Shown here: piece by piece, positions 8,917 to 17,921 of the stretch | Layout of the letters: every line of letters starts with the position of its first letter | Numbering within the stretch: position 1 is the stretch's first letter | Origin: Lachnospiraceae bacterium | Lineage (GTDB): Bacteria > Bacillota > Clostridia > Lachnospirales > Lachnospiraceae | NCBI GenBank assembly: GCA_900766925.1 | Contig: CAAFXG010000406.1 | Location: 1 to 59,108, forward strand | Direction: 5' to 3' | DNA: 59,108 nt | Translations under genes and position numbers: made by a program | Notes under the pieces: model-generated | Databases searched by the model: none | Told to the model about the DNA's origin: nothing | What the model saw: the letters and a program-made list of their open reading frames with translations, nothing else

Positions 8917-10335
8917 ATGTTTAATACAACAGTTTACAAAAAAACAATGGATTGTGCGTTAGAGCTTGTTCTGATGTTTGGGGCAGATGGAATAATTGTC
9001 TATTCCAACAGGACGGCTGACGCACTGTTAGAATATAGTAATGGACTGACGGGAATTAGCATTACAGATGTATTTCCCACTGCGTTTGTAGTTGAAAACG
9101 GAGCGTTAGTGTGGAACATTATACAGGACGACAATATGAAGTCACTTAGTGCATATCGTGGTAATCGTACCTGCTTTGACGTTGAGGTTCGTATGCTTGA
9201 TTTTATGAAGGAGGAAGGGTTGTATGTCTGCATTGCCCAGGACTCTTCAAAACAGAATTACCTTGAGAGAAAGGTTAATCAGGCAGACAAACAGGTTGAA
9301 TCTGTTGAACAGATTAAGACACAGTTTGTCGCTAATGTAACACATGAGCTTAGAACACCGGTCAATGGGATTCTGGGTAATACCCAGGATTTGCTGAACA
9401 GAGAGAATGACTTGGACAAGCAGAAAAAGCTGAGATTAATAGAACGTGGTTGTAACGATATGCACGCAATAATTAATAACATTCTTGATTTTTCTAAACT
9501 TGAATCAGGTAAATTTGATCTTGAAAAACGAGAGTTCAATTTCCGTAATATGATGGAGTACATAAGATCAAATCATATTAATAAGATAACTGAAAAAGGT
9601 TTGCAGTTTTTTATGACAATTTCTAATGATATTCCGGAGATTGTTGTGGGAGATGAACTTAGAATAGGACAAGTATTAAATAATCTTTTATCAAATGCTA
9701 CCAAGTTTACATCAGCCGGCAAGATAGCCGTTGAGGTTGTGAAAACAGGTCAGGTGCAAAACAAGATAGAATTATTTTTCATGGTAATAGATACCGGAAT
9801 CGGAATTGAAAAGAATGATCATGATAAGCTGTTTAAAAGCTTTTCGCAGGTTGACGCGTCTACAACCAGAAAGTATGGCGGAACCGGTCTTGGACTTAAT
9901 ATTTCCAAGCAATTGGTTGAGCTTATGGATGGAAGTATTCATGTTGAGAGTGAGAGAAATAAGGGAACAATGTTTTCCTTTCACATATGGCTTGAGATAC
10001 CTGGTATGGAGCTTTCAGGGCCTGAAAGCAATTCGCCGGGCAGATATGATATTAAGATTCCATCACTGTCTGAATTTGATGATACAGAGGGTATATGGCA
10101 ATTTGGTACACCGGAGAATAAAGAGGAATTATCCAAGAAAATGAATAAACTTATTCTTTGTGTGGAAATGGATAACTGGGAGAAGGCGGAAATGTTTATG
10201 GACACGGTTAAACAGCTCACTGCCGATGCCCCGGGACCGGTTAAGAGCTCCGTGTTGAGACTTAAAATGGCCGTCCAGAAGGCTGATTACGATAAGACAA
10301 TTGATGCATATGATAAGGTTCTTGAGGTATTGTAG
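8917..10335 (+). CDS. Histidine kinase with N-terminal PAS-like domain
   Basis: 472 residues. I prefer the ATG at 8917 because GGGGGA lies just before it; ATG 8902 is also in frame. Residues 1-125 look PAS-like with no membrane segment, so the enzyme is probably soluble. A HisKA domain follows with VTHELRTPVNGILG (phospho-His about residue 143), then HATPase_c with LNNLLSNATKF, DTGIGI and GGTGLGLNISKQLVELM. The last 80 residues are helical and lack an obvious Hpt histidine. It lies between a CheY-like protein and the RR-HD protein, which are its likely targets. Confidence 0.88.
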   Translation: MFNTTVYKKTMDCALELVLMFGADGIIVYSNRTADALLEYSNGLTGISITDVFPTAFVVENGALVWNIIQDDNMKSLSAYRGNRTCFDVEVRMLDFMKEEGLYVCIAQDSSKQNYLERKVNQADKQVESVEQIKTQFVANVTHELRTPVNGILGNTQDLLNRENDLDKQKKLRLIERGCNDMHAIINNILDFSKLESGKFDLEKREFNFRNMMEYIRSNHINKITEKGLQFFMTISNDIPEIVVGDELRIGQVLNNLLSNATKFTSAGKIAVEVVKTGQVQNKIELFFMVIDTGIGIEKNDHDKLFKSFSQVDASTTRKYGGTGLGLNISKQLVELMDGSIHVESERNKGTMFSFHIWLEIPGMELSGPESNSPGRYDIKIPSLSEFDDTEGIWQFGTPENKEELSKKMNKLILCVEMDNWEKAEMFMDTVKQLTADAPGPVKSSVLRLKMAVQKADYDKTIDAYDKVLEVL

Positions 10336-10356
10336 ATTTAATTTAGGGAGAGAATA

Positions 10357-11424
10357 ATGAATCAGGGAACAAAAGGAGTACCAAAAATACTTATTGTAGA
10401 TGATGTGGATACAAATAGGTTTTTGTTACGTGATATTATTTCGGATATGGGATATCAGCCCATTCTTGCAGAAAATGGTATACAGGCTCTTAAGATAATC
10501 AGGCATTTATGGCCACAGCTTATTATCTCCGATATTGCAATGCCTCAGATGGATGGCTATGAGCTTTGTGAGGAGTTAAAAAAAGACCCGAAAACAAGAG
10601 ATATACCTATAATTTTTATATCTGCATTTGATAATGTGGAGGATATAGTCAAGGGATTTGAATATGGAGTGGAGGACTATATTACAAAACCTTTTCTGCC
10701 GGATATAGTTAAAGCAAGAGTAGGACTTCACCTTAAGCTTTTTGAAACCAAGTCTGAGCTGTCAGAGAGCAATCGACTGTTGCAGAAATCAGTCAACGAA
10801 CAGTTAAGGCAGATTGAGATTGAAAAGAAAAATGTTTTATATGCATTGACGAGAGTTGCAAGGGAAAATGCTTCATATGATGAAAACCATATGGAAAGAT
10901 TGAGCTATAACTGTAAGATTTTAGCTGAGGCACTGCAGCTTACACCTAAGTATAGCGGGATAATCTCAGATGCATATATTGATACTATTGGATTGGCATC
11001 ACCTCTTTGTGATCTTGGTAATGTTGCAATACCAACGGATATTCTTTGTAAGAAGGAGGCACTCAGTAAAGAAGAGGCAGAAATAATAAGAAAACATACT
11101 ATAGTTGGTGCCAAGGTACTTAGGGATATTCAGACAACGGGGGATTACAATGACTTCCTTCAAATGTCATATGATATTTCCTATTACCATCATGAACATT
11201 GGGATGGAAGTGGATATCCGACACAGATAAAGGGAAATGAGATACCTCTTTCAGCACAGATTGTTGGCGTGGTAGGTGATTATTGTGCTATGACAGAAGC
11301 ACGTGTTTATAGGGATGCGTACAGTAGTGAGGAAGCACTCAGGCTTATGCAGGCTAATAAAGGGAAAAAATATAATCCCGATATATTGGAGGTACTCATG
11401 TTGATAGTTCGTCAGTTACATTAG
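10357..11424 (+). CDS. Response regulator with degenerate HD-GYP-like domain
   Basis: 355 residues. Residues 1-125 form a complete receiver (DDVD, phospho-acceptor about D59 in IISDIAMPQMDG, K in ITKPF), followed by a coiled-coil linker (about 125-165) and an HD-GYP-like output. HD-GYP enzymes hydrolyse cyclic di-GMP. Here the HD pair reads CD in SPLCDLGNVAIP and the later DALT-type motif is altered (DYCAMTEARVYR), while HHEHWDGSGYP is well kept. Metal binding is therefore doubtful, and the protein may be a catalytically dead sensor or adaptor. The gene follows the kinase by 21 bases and precedes cheR. Confidence 0.85.
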   Translation: MNQGTKGVPKILIVDDVDTNRFLLRDIISDMGYQPILAENGIQALKIIRHLWPQLIISDIAMPQMDGYELCEELKKDPKTRDIPIIFISAFDNVEDIVKGFEYGVEDYITKPFLPDIVKARVGLHLKLFETKSELSESNRLLQKSVNEQLRQIEIEKKNVLYALTRVARENASYDENHMERLSYNCKILAEALQLTPKYSGIISDAYIDTIGLASPLCDLGNVAIPTDILCKKEALSKEEAEIIRKHTIVGAKVLRDIQTTGDYNDFLQMSYDISYYHHEHWDGSGYPTQIKGNEIPLSAQIVGVVGDYCAMTEARVYRDAYSSEEALRLMQANKGKKYNPDILEVLMLIVRQLH

Positions 11425-11435
11425 GGGAGACTGCT

Positions 11436-12260
11436 ATGACAGATGTAGAATTTCGTCGTATCAGCATGTTTTTAAAATCAAAATATGGTATTGATATGAC
11501 AAACAAAAAAGAAATAGTGGATGCGCGTCTTTCTAATATGCTAAGGAAGAATGGCTTTGATAACTATACAGTATATATGAATGCTGTTGAGAGTGATATA
11601 ACCGGGAATCTTGAGAGGGAGCTGGTTAATCTTCTTACAACGAATCATACATATTTTATGCGTGAATTTGAGCATTTTGACTTTATGAAAAAGGAGATTT
11701 TGCCATATTTCAAGCAAAAGGAGGCAGACACACATGATTTAAGAATCTGGTGTGGGGCCGCTTCTTCGGGAGAGGAACCATATATGCTCGCAATGCTTAT
11801 GATGGATTTTTTTGGTTTGGAGCATTCGCGGTGGGATACAAAAATTCTGGCTACGGATATTTCCACAGAGGTTCTCAATGCGGCTGTAAGGGGAATATAC
11901 ACGAGAGAACAGGTCGAAGGTCTTCCCGAAAACTGGAAGAGACGTTTCTTGAAATCAATTGATAACGGGGAGCGATATCAGATTACGGATGAGCTTAAAA
12001 ATGAAGTGTTATTCAGACAGTTTAATCTGATGGAGCCGTTTCCTTTCAGAAGAAAGATGCATGTGATTTTTTTGCGTAATGTAATGATTTATTTTGACAG
12101 GGAAACCAAGAATAAGCTGGTTCGTAAGTTATACGATGCGTTGGATGATGGTGGCTACCTCATTATCGGACGAACAGAAACCATTGACAGGTGTGAGGTT
12201 CCGTTTACAATGATTCAGCCATCAATTTTTAGAAAGAGGAGGAACCATGGGGAAGATTAG
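11436..12260 (+). CDS. cheR: Chemotaxis protein methyltransferase CheR
   Basis: 274 residues, the normal length. CheR transfers methyl groups from S-adenosylmethionine to glutamates of chemoreceptors, setting adaptation. The N-terminal helical domain (residues 1-75) precedes the SAM-binding domain, which shows WCGAASSGEEPYMLAM, ILATDIS and the conserved RNVMIYFD. The 3' end overlaps cheB by 14 bases and carries the cheB ribosome site, so the opposing methylase and demethylase are translationally coupled. Confidence 0.93.
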   Translation: MTDVEFRRISMFLKSKYGIDMTNKKEIVDARLSNMLRKNGFDNYTVYMNAVESDITGNLERELVNLLTTNHTYFMREFEHFDFMKKEILPYFKQKEADTHDLRIWCGAASSGEEPYMLAMLMMDFFGLEHSRWDTKILATDISTEVLNAAVRGIYTREQVEGLPENWKRRFLKSIDNGERYQITDELKNEVLFRQFNLMEPFPFRRKMHVIFLRNVMIYFDRETKNKLVRKLYDALDDGGYLIIGRTETIDRCEVPFTMIQPSIFRKRRNHGED

Positions 12261-13308
12261 AGTTTTGGTTGTTGAAGACTCATTAATGTTTCGCGAGCTT
12301 TTAGTTAAGTATCTGAATCAGGATCCATCCATTGAGGTTGTGGCAGTTGCAGCGGATCCATTTGAGGCAAGAGATAAAATAATTGAATATAAACCGGACG
12401 TTATGACCCTGGATGTGGAGCTTCCAAGAATGGATGGGATAGAATTCCTTAGAAAACTTATGCCACAGTACCCGTTAAGGACCGTAGTTATAAGCTCTCT
12501 TAGCGACAGGGTATTTGATGCGCTTCATGCCGGAGCCGTTGATTTTGTAGCTAAACCTATGGTGACGGATAGATTTAAGCTGGAAGATTTTGTAAGAAAC
12601 GAACTGCCCGGAAAGGTTAAGATAGCAGCAACAGCCAAGCTGAAGAATTTTTCGAGATACGGGACTGCAAACAAAGATGCATCGGATAATATGGAAAAAC
12701 ATCTTGTGAGCAGGCAGGCGGTTGACAAAATGGTTATTGCAATCGGAGCCTCCACCGGAGGTACGGAAGCTACTGCGGCAATACTAAATGGATTTGGTCC
12801 GGATTTGCCGGGCATTGTTGTAACCCAGCATATGCCGGCAGGCTTCACAAGGATGTATGCTGAAAGACTTGACCAAAGATCAGGCCTAAGGCTTCATGTT
12901 AAGGAAGCGCAGACCGGTGATATAATAAAGCCGGGACACGTTTTGATTGCACCCGGTGGTGACAGCCATATGGAGGTAATCAAATCAAACGGTGTTTATC
13001 AGGTGGTACTCAAAAAGGCTCCTAAGGTTAATGGACACTGTCCGTCTGTTGATGTATTATTTAATTCGGTTGCAAGGGAAGTTGGGGCTAATGCAATTGG
13101 AATAATACTTACCGGAATGGGAGGAGACGGAGCAAAGGGACTGCTTGCCATGAGAAATGCCGGTGCAAAGACTATTGGGCAGGATGAATCAAGCTGTGTT
13201 GTATATGGTATGCCCAAGGTGGCATATGAGTCAGGAGCAGTTTGTTATCAGGAGAAGCTACAGGATATACCGAGACGAACTTATCAGTTAGCAGGACAGA
13301 TGAAGTGA
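12247..13308 (+). CDS. cheB: Chemotaxis glutamate methylesterase/deamidase CheB
   Basis: 353 residues. The N-terminal receiver carries D56 in LDVELPRMDG. The C-terminal esterase domain has the catalytic Ser in GASTGGTEAT, the His in TQHMPAGFT and the Asp in GMGGDGAKG, so it should be active. It removes receptor methyl groups or deamidates glutamines once phosphorylated by CheA. The start ATG at 12247 follows AGGAGG. It lies within the che operon between cheR and a receiver gene. Confidence 0.94.
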   Translation: MGKIRVLVVEDSLMFRELLVKYLNQDPSIEVVAVAADPFEARDKIIEYKPDVMTLDVELPRMDGIEFLRKLMPQYPLRTVVISSLSDRVFDALHAGAVDFVAKPMVTDRFKLEDFVRNELPGKVKIAATAKLKNFSRYGTANKDASDNMEKHLVSRQAVDKMVIAIGASTGGTEATAAILNGFGPDLPGIVVTQHMPAGFTRMYAERLDQRSGLRLHVKEAQTGDIIKPGHVLIAPGGDSHMEVIKSNGVYQVVLKKAPKVNGHCPSVDVLFNSVAREVGANAIGIILTGMGGDGAKGLLAMRNAGAKTIGQDESSCVVYGMPKVAYESGAVCYQEKLQDIPRRTYQLAGQMK

Positions 13309-13339
13309 TTAAATAATATACTTAGCAGGAGGGAAAGCA

Positions 13340-13732
13340 ATGAAGATATTATTGGCGGAGGATGATTTTGTTACACGTAAATTTATGGCGGATTTTTTGT
13401 CGAAATATGGCGAGTGCGACGTTACTGTTGACGGTATGGAGGCCGTTGATGCTTATATGATGGCACTTGAGGACGGGGAACCATATGATTTGGTGTGTCT
13501 GGATATTATGATGCCTGTTATGGACGGATATCAGGCGTTGGTTGGAATAAGAAACCTTGAAAAGGAACGTGATATTCCGGCAGATAAGGCCGCTAAAATA
13601 ATTATGGCGACTGCCCTTAATGAGGAAAAAAATGTTAAAATGGCTTTTGAGCTGGGTTGCACAGTATATTCTGGCAAGCCAATTAACAAGGAGCGTTTTG
13701 AACAGGCGTTAAAGAAGCTTGGTTTAGTTTAA
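13340..13732 (+). CDS. Receiver-domain response regulator (CheY-like)
   Basis: 130 residues, one receiver domain. It has the acidic pair in AEDDF, the phospho-acceptor in VCLDIMMPVMDG, the Thr in MATALNE and the Lys in SGKPINKERF. It sits 13 bases before cheA and is therefore a likely direct CheA target. It is the second stand-alone receiver in the cluster and is slightly longer than the CheY-like gene at 8528, so the two may act as output and phosphate sink. Confidence 0.88.
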   Translation: MKILLAEDDFVTRKFMADFLSKYGECDVTVDGMEAVDAYMMALEDGEPYDLVCLDIMMPVMDGYQALVGIRNLEKERDIPADKAAKIIMATALNEEKNVKMAFELGCTVYSGKPINKERFEQALKKLGLV

Positions 13733-13745
13733 GAGGGGGCTTTGT

Positions 13746-15932
13746 ATGGCAGAGGAATTTAGCACTGAGGGCATGCTTGACATGTACCTGTTTGAAAATA
13801 CGCAGTTGCTGGAGCAATTGCAGGAAATAGTGTTGGAACAACGGGATGCAGACTGCTTTGATGATGACAGTATAAACGAAATTTTCCGTACTATGCATAC
13901 AATCAAAGGTTCATCAGGTATAATGATGTTTGATGAAATTACGGAGGTTTCACATAAGCTTGAGGATGTATTTTATTACTTAAGGGAATCGCATCCTGAC
14001 AATGTGCCTCATCTTGAATTGGTTGAACATGTACTTACTGTATCGGATTTTATTATGTCTGAAATGGATAAGCTTTCAAACGGTGATGCTGCAGATGGTG
14101 ATGCATCAGCAATTGTGAAGGATTTGGATAAGTTTCTGTCATCTATAAAGGGTGAAAATAAGGAAGCTGTTATAAAGGAAAATGTCCATGTTGAACCACA
14201 GCAGTTTTATATTGCACCTATGGCAACAAGTGACAGCCATTTCTTTAGAATTTATTTAACCTATGCCCCTGATACAATTATGGCAAATGTACATGCGTAC
14301 AAGGTGGTTTTTTCGTTAAAGGACATTGCTGAGGACCTGCTTCACTATCCGGAGGATATAATATCTGATGAACATGCGGCAGACGAGATTCTTGAGAATG
14401 GATTTAAAATTCTGTTACAGGCACAGACAAGCCTTGAAGAATTAAAGGAACTCATAAAAGAGGGATATGAACTAAGTAAGGTAGAAATATACGAATGTAG
14501 TGCAAATGAATTTCAGGCGGGATTTGATTCCTTCGGCTCAGAAATCAGGATTGACCTTGAGTCAAGTGTTGAGGATATTGAGCGCAGGGCTTCCGGCCAG
14601 AGTACTTATGCAGATGCGTTAAGTGACGGAGAAATGATAATTGCACCTGTTCAGGATAAAAAGGAGGATGCAAAACCTATTGCACCCGGTGACTATGTTA
14701 TTGAAGCCAAGGCACCCGGTAAGTCAAAGAAAAGAGTTAAAGATAAGCCTAAGAAGACAGAAAAGACTTCTTACATAAGCGTAGATATACGTAAAATGGA
14801 TCAGCTTATGGATTTAATCGGAGAGCTTGTTATTTCAGAGTCGGTTGTTCTCCAAAATCCTGATCTTAAGGTTCCGGGACTTAAGCTTGATAACTTTAAC
14901 AAGGCAGCAGGACGGATGACCAAAATTGCAACTGACCTTCAGGATGTAATTATGAGTATGAGAATGGTACCACTTACCAATACCTTCCAGAAGATGAACC
15001 GTATAGTTTTTGATTGTTCAAGAAAGCTTGGTAAGGATATAGAGTTTGAGATGATAGGGGATACCACAGAGGTTGATAAGAATATTATTGAACACATCTC
15101 TGATCCGCTGATGCATTTGGTTAGAAACTCTGTTGACCATGGAATTGAAACCGCAGAGGAAAGAGCTGCTAAGGGTAAGACCGAAAAGGGACGAATTATC
15201 CTTTCTGCAAAGACAGAATCCGGAAAGGTATGGATTGGAGTTCAGGATAATGGAGCGGGTCTTAACAGAGAAAAGATTCTTGCAAAGGCAAGAAAACATG
15301 AGCTGTTAGATCCTACAAGATTAGACAGCTCTTATCCGGACAAGGAGGTTTTCCAGCTCATTACACTCCCTGGATTTTCAACGAATGATAAGGTCACTGA
15401 ATTATCGGGACGTGGTGTCGGAATGGACGTAGTTGTATCCAATATTCAGGCTGTTGGAGGAACCTTAGAGATTGACAGTACACCCGGTCAGGGAAGCCTG
15501 ATGTTGATGAAGATACCGCTTACACTTGCAATAATAGATGGAATTGTGATGCAGGTTGGTGGAACTACCTTTGTTATTGAAACGGGCTCCGTAAAGGAAT
15601 TTATTAATGTTAAGTCAGAATCAGTTGTGTACAAGCCGAATGGAGATGCCTTTGTAATGATAAGAGGTGAGGGATATCCGGTAATCAAGCTGGCTGACTG
15701 GTATGATATTAAGGGTGCAAAGCAGGAAATTTCCGATGGAATGATTGTTATGATTGAGGTTGATAAAAAATGTATCTGCTTTTTTGTTGACAAGCTTATT
15801 GGTAAACAGGAAATTGTTGTCAAGCCAATTCCGGAATATATCAAGAAGGTTAAAGGTCTGTCGGGCTGTACGCAGCTTGGAGATGGCAGTATAGCGTTGA
15901 TTCTTGATGCGGCAGGCTTTTTAAGCGATTAG
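13746..15932 (+). CDS. cheA: Chemotaxis histidine kinase CheA
   Basis: 728 residues with all CheA modules. P1 Hpt has the phospho-His at about residue 51 in RTMHTIKGSSG. A P2-like region is followed by a Lys-rich linker near residue 325-340. The P3 dimerisation helix contains MDQLMDLIGELVISES. The P4 ATPase has HLVRNSVDHGIE, DNGAGLN and GRGVGMDVV, and P5 is CheW-like. CheA autophosphorylates in receptor arrays and passes phosphate to CheY and CheB. The start follows AGAGGGGG. No flagellar gene is nearby, so the output (flagella encoded elsewhere, or another process) cannot be told from this window. Confidence 0.96.
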   Translation: MAEEFSTEGMLDMYLFENTQLLEQLQEIVLEQRDADCFDDDSINEIFRTMHTIKGSSGIMMFDEITEVSHKLEDVFYYLRESHPDNVPHLELVEHVLTVSDFIMSEMDKLSNGDAADGDASAIVKDLDKFLSSIKGENKEAVIKENVHVEPQQFYIAPMATSDSHFFRIYLTYAPDTIMANVHAYKVVFSLKDIAEDLLHYPEDIISDEHAADEILENGFKILLQAQTSLEELKELIKEGYELSKVEIYECSANEFQAGFDSFGSEIRIDLESSVEDIERRASGQSTYADALSDGEMIIAPVQDKKEDAKPIAPGDYVIEAKAPGKSKKRVKDKPKKTEKTSYISVDIRKMDQLMDLIGELVISESVVLQNPDLKVPGLKLDNFNKAAGRMTKIATDLQDVIMSMRMVPLTNTFQKMNRIVFDCSRKLGKDIEFEMIGDTTEVDKNIIEHISDPLMHLVRNSVDHGIETAEERAAKGKTEKGRIILSAKTESGKVWIGVQDNGAGLNREKILAKARKHELLDPTRLDSSYPDKEVFQLITLPGFSTNDKVTELSGRGVGMDVVVSNIQAVGGTLEIDSTPGQGSLMLMKIPLTLAIIDGIVMQVGGTTFVIETGSVKEFINVKSESVVYKPNGDAFVMIRGEGYPVIKLADWYDIKGAKQEISDGMIVMIEVDKKCICFFVDKLIGKQEIVVKPIPEYIKKVKGLSGCTQLGDGSIALILDAAGFLSD

Positions 15933-15951
15933 TAGGAAAGGGAGAGTGCGT

Positions 15952-16452
15952 ATGAGTGAAACACAGGAATTACAGAAGCAAAAATATGTGACATTTATGT
16001 CGGGCAATGAATACTTTGGTTTGAAGATTGAATATGTCAATGAAATCATTGTCTTACAGGAGATAACCGCAATCCCTGAGACAGAGGATTATATTAAAGG
16101 CTTAATAAACCTTAGAGGAAAAATAATTCCGGTTATTGATGTAAGACTTAGATTTAAGCAGGCTCCGTTTGAGTACAATGACAGGACATGTATAATAGTG
16201 ATTAATGTCGATCAGACTACAGTTGGACTGATAGTGGAAAAGATAGCAGAGGTTGTTGAAATAACATCGGATAACCTATTGCCTTCGCCAACACTTTCAC
16301 ATTCTGATAAAAAGCAGCAGGACAGATATGTTTACGCAATTGGTAAGGTAGGCAATTCGGTTAAGCTTTTGCTTGATCCGGAGAAGCTGTTACATGATGA
16401 TATGAAGGTTTTGGAGCAGGTAAGTGAAGAAGAACCTGAAGAGGAAGAATAG
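15952..16452 (+). CDS. cheW: Chemotaxis coupling protein CheW
   Basis: 166 residues. The ATG at 15952 is preferred over the GTG at 15946 because AGGAAAGGGAG is better spaced to it. CheW is a cytoplasmic adaptor that links CheA to receptors; typical blocks are YVTFMSGNEYFGLKIEYVNE, GLINLRGKIIPVIDVRLRF and the Val-rich C-terminal half. The very acidic tail (EEEPEEEE) is a small departure from the usual CheW end. It lies between cheA and a receptor gene, with 11 bases to the latter. Confidence 0.93.
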   Translation: MSETQELQKQKYVTFMSGNEYFGLKIEYVNEIIVLQEITAIPETEDYIKGLINLRGKIIPVIDVRLRFKQAPFEYNDRTCIIVINVDQTTVGLIVEKIAEVVEITSDNLLPSPTLSHSDKKQQDRYVYAIGKVGNSVKLLLDPEKLLHDDMKVLEQVSEEEPEEEE

Positions 16453-16463
16453 GGGGAGTATAC

Positions 16464-17816
16464 ATGAAGGATATTACAATAAGAAAAAAGTTGATTTTTA
16501 GTTTTTTTGTAGTAGATGTTTTATTGGTATTAGCAGTATTGTCAGGATATATGACAGCAAAGACAATGATAACAATTGAGGATCCTCAGGCATATTTGAA
16601 CAGATATAGTATTTTTGCCGTTGTTGTATGTATAGTGGTTATACTCGTAATGACCGCGGTTACAGTAAGTGTTACAAGAGCAATGAGATTATCGATAGAG
16701 CAGCTTAAGAAGGCGGGAAAGAGTATTTCCGAAGGAAAAGTAGAAAACATTGACCTTAAGAAGCATGCAAATGATGAATTTGGTGAGCTTATAGAAGAGT
16801 TTCAGGATATGGTCACAAATGTTAAGGCACAGGCTGATGTAGTAGAGAAGGTTGCAAACGGAAATCTTACAGTTACGGTTGTTCCAAAATCTCGTGATGA
16901 TTTAATGGGCAATTCTCTGTCTAAGCTTGTATCAAGGAATAATCACGCACTTACAAATATCAGGGATGCTGCTTATCAGGTAATGACAAGCTCATCACAG
17001 GTGGCAAGTGCCAGTGAAGCGTTGGCACAGGGCTCAACAGAACAGGCAAGTGCAATAGAAGAAATCACAGCTTCCATTGATGATATCGCAGGTAAAACAA
17101 AGCAGAATGCACAGGAGGCTAATCAGGCAGCAGAGCTTATGGGTAAGGCCATTGCAGATGTGAAGAAGGGTAATCAGCAGATGCATGAAATGGTAGATGC
17201 AATGAACGAAATAAATGTGTCGTCTGAGAGCATTTCGAAGATTATTAAGGTTATAGATGATATTGCCTTCCAGACAAACATCCTTGCTTTAAATGCGGCT
17301 GTAGAGGCTGCAAGAGCCGGTGATGCAGGAATGGGCTTTGCGGTAGTTGCAGAGGAGGTTAGAAATCTTGCAGCCAAAAGTGCTTCGGCAGCGTCCGAGA
17401 CGGCAGAATTAATTGAAGATTCCATCCGTAAGGTGCAGGCTGGTTCAGAGATTGCAGGAGAAACTGCAAAGTCTCTTGAGATTATTTCCAATATTGTTGG
17501 AGAAAGTGAGAAGATAGTTACAGGAATCGCTGAATCATCAAATTACCAGGCAACTGCAATTGAGCAGATTGACCAGGCAATTGAACAGGTTTCACAGGTT
17601 GTACAAAGCAATTCTTCAACCAGTGAGGAATGTGCTGCCGCAAGCAGCGAGCTTTCAGGTCAGGCAGGAAGAATGAGGGAGCTTCTGTCCGTATACTCAC
17701 TGGGTAATTCTTCAGGTTCGGTAAATTATAATGATAACATTACAAGAAGTTATTCATCTGTAAGTGATAGAAATGAACAGATCATTTCACTGACAGATGG
17801 CTTTGGTAAGTATTAA
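16464..17816 (+). CDS. Methyl-accepting chemotaxis protein lacking a sensor domain
   Basis: 450 residues. Two transmembrane helices (about 11-29 and 47-68) are separated by only some 17 residues, so there is no room for an extracellular ligand domain. A HAMP-like region and a full signalling domain follow, with the conserved hairpin tip IDDIAFQTNILALNAAVEAA and methylation helices. It ends without a CheR-binding pentapeptide. It probably senses an intracellular or membrane signal, or is the core receptor of this cluster's array. It is the last gene before a terminator at 17831. Confidence 0.92.
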   Translation: MKDITIRKKLIFSFFVVDVLLVLAVLSGYMTAKTMITIEDPQAYLNRYSIFAVVVCIVVILVMTAVTVSVTRAMRLSIEQLKKAGKSISEGKVENIDLKKHANDEFGELIEEFQDMVTNVKAQADVVEKVANGNLTVTVVPKSRDDLMGNSLSKLVSRNNHALTNIRDAAYQVMTSSSQVASASEALAQGSTEQASAIEEITASIDDIAGKTKQNAQEANQAAELMGKAIADVKKGNQQMHEMVDAMNEINVSSESISKIIKVIDDIAFQTNILALNAAVEAARAGDAGMGFAVVAEEVRNLAAKSASAASETAELIEDSIRKVQAGSEIAGETAKSLEIISNIVGESEKIVTGIAESSNYQATAIEQIDQAIEQVSQVVQSNSSTSEECAAASSELSGQAGRMRELLSVYSLGNSSGSVNYNDNITRSYSSVSDRNEQIISLTDGFGKY

Positions 17817-17830
17817 TATTTGATTTTGTG

Positions 17831-17884
17831 AAGCTGTCGCGGAAACACAAATTATTTAAAAGTGATTTTGCGACAGCTTTAATA
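17831..17884 (+). terminator. Terminator after the che operon
   Basis: AAGCTGTCGC (17831-17840) pairs perfectly with GCGACAGCTT (17870-17879), followed by a short T-rich stretch. It separates the che genes from the downstream hybrid kinases. Confidence 0.65.
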
Positions 17885-17921
17885 GATTATATACCTATAT
17901 GTGGGGCAATGGGGGACATAT

